Shown one piece after another: positions 60,131-64,000 of a stretch of 64,000 nt of DNA. A model generated the notes under the pieces. That model was not told the origin of the DNA and searched no databases. It worked only from the letters and a program-made list of their open reading frames with translations. Both the position numbers and the translations under genes were made by a program. The stretch covers positions 1,178,001 to 1,242,000 of the forward strand of contig CP064988.1 in assembly GCA_016699855.1 (NCBI GenBank). Direction: 5' to 3'. Position 1 is the stretch's first letter, and each line of letters opens with the position of its first letter. Source of the DNA: Rhodospirillales bacterium (GTDB taxonomy: Bacteria; Pseudomonadota; Alphaproteobacteria; Reyranellales; Reyranellaceae).

Positions 60131-61018
60131 TCAGGCGGCCGGGGTGGCGACGGGGCCACCGTCGACCTGTGTCGTCTCGGCCGTCTCGGCGCGGCGCAGC
60201 ATCAAGGGCCCGAAGGGCTCGGTCTGCCGGAGCTGCAGCACGCCGTCCTTGGCCAGTTGCAGGGTCGCGACGAAGGTCGAGGCCAGCGCCGACCGGATCT
60301 TCAAAGGCTCGGTGAGGCCGGGCGGCAGGAACGCCGCGAGGCTCGACCAGTCGATGGCGATGCCGAGCAAGCGCGACAGGCGCTCCGCCGCCTCCTCGAC
60401 CGAGAAGAACTCCATCGGCGCGACGTGGTAGGCGTCGGCGTCCTTGGGTCGCTGGATCTCGCCGTACGTCTTCAAAAGCTCGTAGAGCTGCACTTCCCAG
60501 ATCGACTTGCGCACGACCAGAACGCCCTCGGCCTTGCCGCGGCCGAACGTGTCGATACCCAGCCTGGGTCGCGCCATCAAACGCGTGCCGGCCTCCTGCA
60601 TCGCCTCCAGCAGACGCAGCTGCCGTTGCAACGCCTCCGCCATCTCCTCGCCGCTCGGCTCCTCGCCCTTCGGCGGCTCCGGCAACAGCAGCCGCGATTT
60701 GAGATAGGTGAGCCACGCGGCCATCACGAGGTAGTCGGCGGCGAGTTCCAGACGCAGTTTGCGCGCGCGATGGACGAACGCGAGGTACTGGTCGACCAGC
60801 GCCAGCATCGAGATGCGCCGGAGATCGACCTTCTGGTCCCGCGCCAGGTTCAGCAGGATGTCGAGCGGGCCCTCGAAGCCTTCGAGGTCGAGGATCAACT
60901 CACCCTCGCCCGGCGCCACGACATCGGCTTCGCCGCGGTCGAACGCCGCCGCACCGTGATCCTGGGGGATCGCGCTGTTGGGGGTCTCGACCGGAATCGG
61001 ATCGTCGCTCGGTGTCAT
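60131..61018 (-). CDS. scpA: Segregation and condensation protein ScpA
   Basis: Kleisin subunit of SMC-ScpAB. 295 residues. The N-terminal LDLEGFEGPLDILLNLARDQ and DLRRISMLALVDQYL and the middle DYLVMAAWLTYLKSRLLLP are typical. The C-terminal winged helix that caps the SMC head begins near LTEPLKIRSALASTFVATLQ. A 147-nt gap separates it from nagZ, A+T-richer than average, and may hold a promoter for scpAB. Confidence 0.94.
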   Translation of the reverse strand: MTPSDDPIPVETPNSAIPQDHGAAAFDRGEADVVAPGEGELILDLEGFEGPLDILLNLARDQKVDLRRISMLALVDQYLAFVHRARKLRLELAADYLVMAAWLTYLKSRLLLPEPPKGEEPSGEEMAEALQRQLRLLEAMQEAGTRLMARPRLGIDTFGRGKAEGVLVVRKSIWEVQLYELLKTYGEIQRPKDADAYHVAPMEFFSVEEAAERLSRLLGIAIDWSSLAAFLPPGLTEPLKIRSALASTFVATLQLAKDGVLQLRQTEPFGPLMLRRAETAETTQVDGGPVATPAA

Positions 61019-61165
61019 CGCGGTTTCGCAGTATCCGACACAAGATGTAGGCTACAGCAACCCCGCGCCGCCACAATATTCGGGGTGACTTATCCCCAAA
61101 GGATTCCGGCAAGTCACTGGAAAATCAACGACTTAGTGCGGATCGACGCCAAGCCGCCCGGGCGA

Positions 61166-62200
61166 TCAGGCGACAGGGCGGTCCATCAAGGCCGCCATCC
61201 GCCGGCGGATCGCCTCCAACGTCTCCGCATCGGCGTGATCCGCGCGGGACCGTCGCAAGGTCTCGCCGCGCGCCAGCCGGTCGATCGCGATGGCCGTCAA
61301 CGGCCGCAGCGCCCCGGCGACCGCCACCATCTCGTCCATCGCGCCATTGCAGTGCAGCACCACGTCGCAGCCGGCGTCGAGCGCGGCGGCGGTGCGCTCC
61401 TCGAACGCGCCGCCCAGCGCCTTCATCGACAGGTCGTCGGAAATCAACAACCCGTCGAAGCCGATATGGCCCCGGATCACATCGCGCACGACCGGCGCCG
61501 ATGTCGTCGCGGGCTGGTTGCCGCTCAGCCCGCGGTAGAGGACATGCGCCGTCATCGCCCACGGCAGATCGGCCAAGGCCCGGAACGGGGCGAAATCCGT
61601 CGCCTCCAGTTCGGCGCGCGAGGCGTCGACCGACGGCAGCTCGAAGTGGCTGTCGGCGCGCGCCCGCCCGTGGCCGGGGATGTGCTTGATCACGGGGATG
61701 ACGCCGCCGGCCAGCAATCCATCCGCCTGCGCGCGGCCGAGCGCGGCCACGGTCGCGGGCGCGTGGCCGAACGCGCGGTCGCCGATCACGCCATGCGCGC
61801 CGGCGACCGGCACGTCGAGCACCGGCGCGCAATCGACGTCTATGCCGAGCGGCGTGAGATCGGCCGCGAGCAGGCGGCCATTGAGACGCGAGGCCTCCAC
61901 GGCGGCGGCACGGTCGTGGTCGTACAGTTCACCGAACACGGACGCCGGCGGCGCCACGCGCCAGTACGGCGGCTTGAGGCGCGCCACGCGGCCGCCCTCC
62001 TGGTCGATCAGCACCGGCGCGTCGGCACGACCGACGCAGCCGCGCAGTTCCGACGTCAACGCGCGGACCTGCGCCGGCGTCTCGACGTTGCGCGCGAACA
62101 GGATGAAGCCGAGCGGATCGACGTCGCGGAAGAAGGCGCGCTCGTCCGCCCCGAGCCGCGCGCCTGCGCATCCGAAGATCGCCGCGGCGGGCACCGTCAT
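61166..62200 (-). CDS. nagZ: Beta-N-acetylhexosaminidase NagZ
   Basis: Family GH3 enzyme that removes GlcNAc from muropeptides during peptidoglycan recycling in the cytoplasm. 344 residues. GFILFARNVETPAQVRALT, LIDQEGGRVARL, the catalytic His-containing loop KHIPGHGRARADSH and the nucleophile Asp in LISDDLSMKAL are all present. The neighbouring SPOR and argS genes give the usual order argS-SPOR-nagZ-scpA. Confidence 0.95.
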   Translation of the reverse strand: MTVPAAAIFGCAGARLGADERAFFRDVDPLGFILFARNVETPAQVRALTSELRGCVGRADAPVLIDQEGGRVARLKPPYWRVAPPASVFGELYDHDRAAAVEASRLNGRLLAADLTPLGIDVDCAPVLDVPVAGAHGVIGDRAFGHAPATVAALGRAQADGLLAGGVIPVIKHIPGHGRARADSHFELPSVDASRAELEATDFAPFRALADLPWAMTAHVLYRGLSGNQPATTSAPVVRDVIRGHIGFDGLLISDDLSMKALGGAFEERTAAALDAGCDVVLHCNGAMDEMVAVAGALRPLTAIAIDRLARGETLRRSRADHADAETLEAIRRRMAALMDRPVA

Positions 62201-62329
62201 CGACGGAACGTCCGCCGCGTCGGCGGCCGCCGGGAGCGAGTTCGCGGCAAACGGGATTCCACCGTCATCTCGCGCGCGGGGTTCGCGACGACGGCGCGGG
62301 ACGGCGTCGCCACGCCAAGGAGAAACGCC

Positions 62330-63290
62330 CTAGCCGCGTGACGGGGGAAGGACGACACAGTCCTGGCCGCGGGCCTTGAGCTTGGCGCAGGCGTCCTTGG
62401 CCTGCCGCTCGTCCAGCGGCCCGGCCTGCACGCGGTACCACACGCCCTTGGCGGCGCCCTGGTCCACCCGGGTCGCCTGCATGCGCAGCGGGCCCAGCAC
62501 GTCGCCATTGGTCTTCTGCAGGCGGGCCCAGGTCGCTTTGGCGCCGTCCTCGGATTTCTCGGCCGCGACTTGGATGCGGTAGCCGCCGCCGGTGGCGGCC
62601 GCGCCGCCCAGTCCATCGATGATCGAGGCGATCGCCGACGGCGAGCCCGTGTCGCTGATCTTCGGCTGCGCCGTCGCCTCGGCCGGCTTGGCTTCCGGCG
62701 GCCGGGCCGGGGCGGCGGTCGCGGGCGGCGCGGTCGATGGGACGCGTTCGGCCGTGGTCGCGCTCGCGGCTGGCGATGGCGTGGCGGTCGGGGCCGGTGG
62801 CGCGCCGGCCGGCGCCGGCGGCGCTCGTTCAGCCGTCGCGGCGGGCATCCGGGGCGTCGCGGGCGGCGGCATCAGACGCTCGGCCGGCACGGGCACGGCG
62901 TTCGGATCGACGCGGCGGTAGGCGTCGATGTCCTGGTTCGGGATCACCTGTCCCCTTGGGATCGTCCGGCTTGACCTTGTGGGGCGTGTCCGGCGCCTTG
63001 ATCTCGATGGGCAGGCCGGAGCCGCCGGCTTCTATGTTCTGGCGGTGCGCCCAGTAGACGACACCGACGAAGCTGGTGATCGAGGCGACGGTGATCAGCG
63101 CCGTCACGACGGCGTTGCGGCGCTGGGCCACCCGGTGCAGCAGCGACGGCGATTCGTCGGCCGCGCCGTTCTGGGCGGCGATCTCGTCGAGCGACAGCGC
63201 CCGGTAGGCTGGTTGGGCCGGCGCCATGATCGGCTGGCCGGGGTGGTAGACGACGGGCCCGCCGGCAGGCAGCGGGGTACGCTGGAACAT
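62330..63290 (-). pseudogene. SPOR-domain protein, frame broken near 62952
   Basis: Septal peptidoglycan-binding protein type. From ATG 63290 (GGGA upstream) a cytoplasmic part leads to one membrane segment (VVTALITVASITSFVGVVYW) and a periplasmic stretch ending VKPDDPKG. There the frame breaks at a G4 run (plus-strand C4, 62952-62955). One base fewer lets it continue QVIPNQDIDAYRRVDP, a conserved junction in this family. A Pro/Ala linker and a C-terminal SPOR domain (YRIQVAAEKSEDGAKATWAR to the end) follow. The corrected length is 319 residues. Most likely a consensus error. Confidence 0.85.
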
Positions 63291-63299
63291 TTTTTGTCC

Positions 63300-64000
63300 C
63301 TATCTCATTTCCTCGGCGGGGGGTACGCCGAACACAGCGAGACCGGATTGTATCACAATTCCAACGCCTTGCACCAACGCGATGCGGGCGATCGTCAGTT
63401 CAGGATCACCTTCCACGACGAAGCGTAACCCCGGCTCCTCCTTGCCCCGGTTCCAATGGGCGTGGAACTGCGACGCCAGTTCGTAGAGGAAGAAGGCGAT
63501 CCGGTGCGGTTCGTGGGCGATGGCCGCCGCCTCGACCTGCCGCGGCCACTGCGCCAGCAGCTTGATCAGCGCGAGCTCGCCCGCGTCGGAGAGCCGCCCG
63601 AGCGCGGCGTCCGCGAGATCGGCCGCCGCAGGCACGACGACCCCGGCGTTGGCGGCCTGCCGCATGACCGAGCGCGTGCGGGCGTGGGCGTACTGGACGT
63701 ACCAGACGGGGTTGTCGCGCGACTGCTCGGTCGCCTTCACGAGGTCGAAGTCGAACGCCGCGTCGTTCTTGCGCGTCAGCATCGTGAACCGCACGACGTC
63801 CGGTCCGACCTCGTCGAGCAGATCGCGCAGCGTCACGAACGTGCCGGCGCGCTTGGACATGCGCACCAGCTCGCCGTTCTTCAGCACGCGCACGAGCTGG
63901 CACAGCTTGACGTCGAGCGCGCCCGCGCCGGCGGTGATCGCCTTGACCGCAGCCGTCATGCGCTTGACGTAGCCGCCGTGGTCGGCGCCCCACACGTCGA
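63300..64000 (-). CDS. argS: Arginyl-tRNA synthetase, 5' truncated by window edge
   Basis: Class I aminoacyl-tRNA synthetase. Only the C-terminal 232 residues or so are inside the window; the frame is open to the edge. [13 protein letters not shown], the KMSKS-like [18 protein letters not shown] and the DALR anticodon-binding domain ([20 protein letters not shown] and on) identify it. The stop is 9 nt before the SPOR gene start. Confidence 0.94.
   Translation of the reverse strand, partial: DVWGADHGGYVKRMTAAVKAITAGAGALDVKLCQLVRVLKNGELVRMSKRAGTFVTLRDLLDEVGPDVVRFTMLTRKNDAAFDFDLVKATEQSRDNPVWYVQYAHARTRSVMRQAANAGVVVPAAADLADAALGRLSDAGELALIKLLAQWPRQVEAAAIAHEPHRIAFFLYELASQFHAHWNRGKEEPGLRFVVEGDPELTIARIALVQGVGIVIQSGLAVFGVPPAEEMR

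Overview
This 64 kb window is chromosomal DNA of very high G+C content with dense coding and strong codon-position bias. Three gene blocks point to an alphaproteobacterium. They are a full dcw (division and cell wall) cluster followed by bamD-recN-ligA, an argS-SPOR-nagZ-scpA-scpB-tatA-tatB block, and a type A RNase P RNA. The exact order is an inference; a Rhodospirillales/Reyranella-like lineage would fit. I see no prophage, plasmid gene, rRNA, tRNA or CRISPR array.

Layout. 0-7.4 kb: 3' part of a UvrD/PcrA helicase, prmA, a DUF1127 protein, a large M24 aminopeptidase, a GNAT acetyltransferase, a solitary IS30-type HTH ORF and a lipoprotein. 7.4-31.4 kb, minus strand: mraZ-rsmH-ftsL-ftsI-murE-murF-mraY-murD-ftsW-murG-murC-murB-ddl-ftsQ-ftsA-ftsZ, a terminator, then bamD-recN-ligA. 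The dcw genes are mostly joined by 4-nt ATGA/GTGA overlaps. They are headed by a promoter overlain by four GGG repeats at exact 10-bp spacing, a likely MraZ operator. 31.4-35.6 kb: a TauD-type dioxygenase, an arsR-arsC-(aquaporin relic)-acr3 arsenic operon with a clear ArsR operator, and rnpB. 35.6-44.5 kb: an AmpD-like amidase, an acyltransferase, a TerB/DnaJ protein, a DUF6492-like protein, an alpha/beta hydrolase, a TauE exporter, a DHFR-like reductase, gmd and a GT61-like protein. 44.6-52.5 kb: uvrB, three tandem MFS paralogues, a RimJ-type acetyltransferase and a P-loop/methyltransferase fusion. 52.6-64 kb, minus strand: an M16 protease, thrC, a ceramidase-like protein, DUF1272, tatB, tatA, an ABC ATPase, scpB, scpA, nagZ, a SPOR protein and the 3' part of argS.

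The dcw genes make UDP-MurNAc-pentapeptide and lipid II (MurB-F, Ddl, MraY, MurG), polymerise and crosslink septal peptidoglycan (FtsW, FtsI) and build the divisome (FtsL, Q, A, Z). BamD assembles outer-membrane proteins. NagZ and the AmpD-like amidase recycle or remodel peptidoglycan, and ScpAB acts in chromosome condensation.

Sequence quality matters here. Several essential or conserved genes carry single-base reading-frame breaks although coding signal continues in another frame: roughly eleven in murC-murB, and others in ftsL, the acyltransferase and the SPOR protein. Several sit in short homopolymers, so consensus error is the simplest explanation. The ftsL break, however, coincides with a formal -1 slippery heptamer. 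The most notable other items are the MraZ-type operator, the kinase-methyltransferase fusion, the tandem MFS triplet, the missing lpxC and tatC neighbours, and several strong palindromes.
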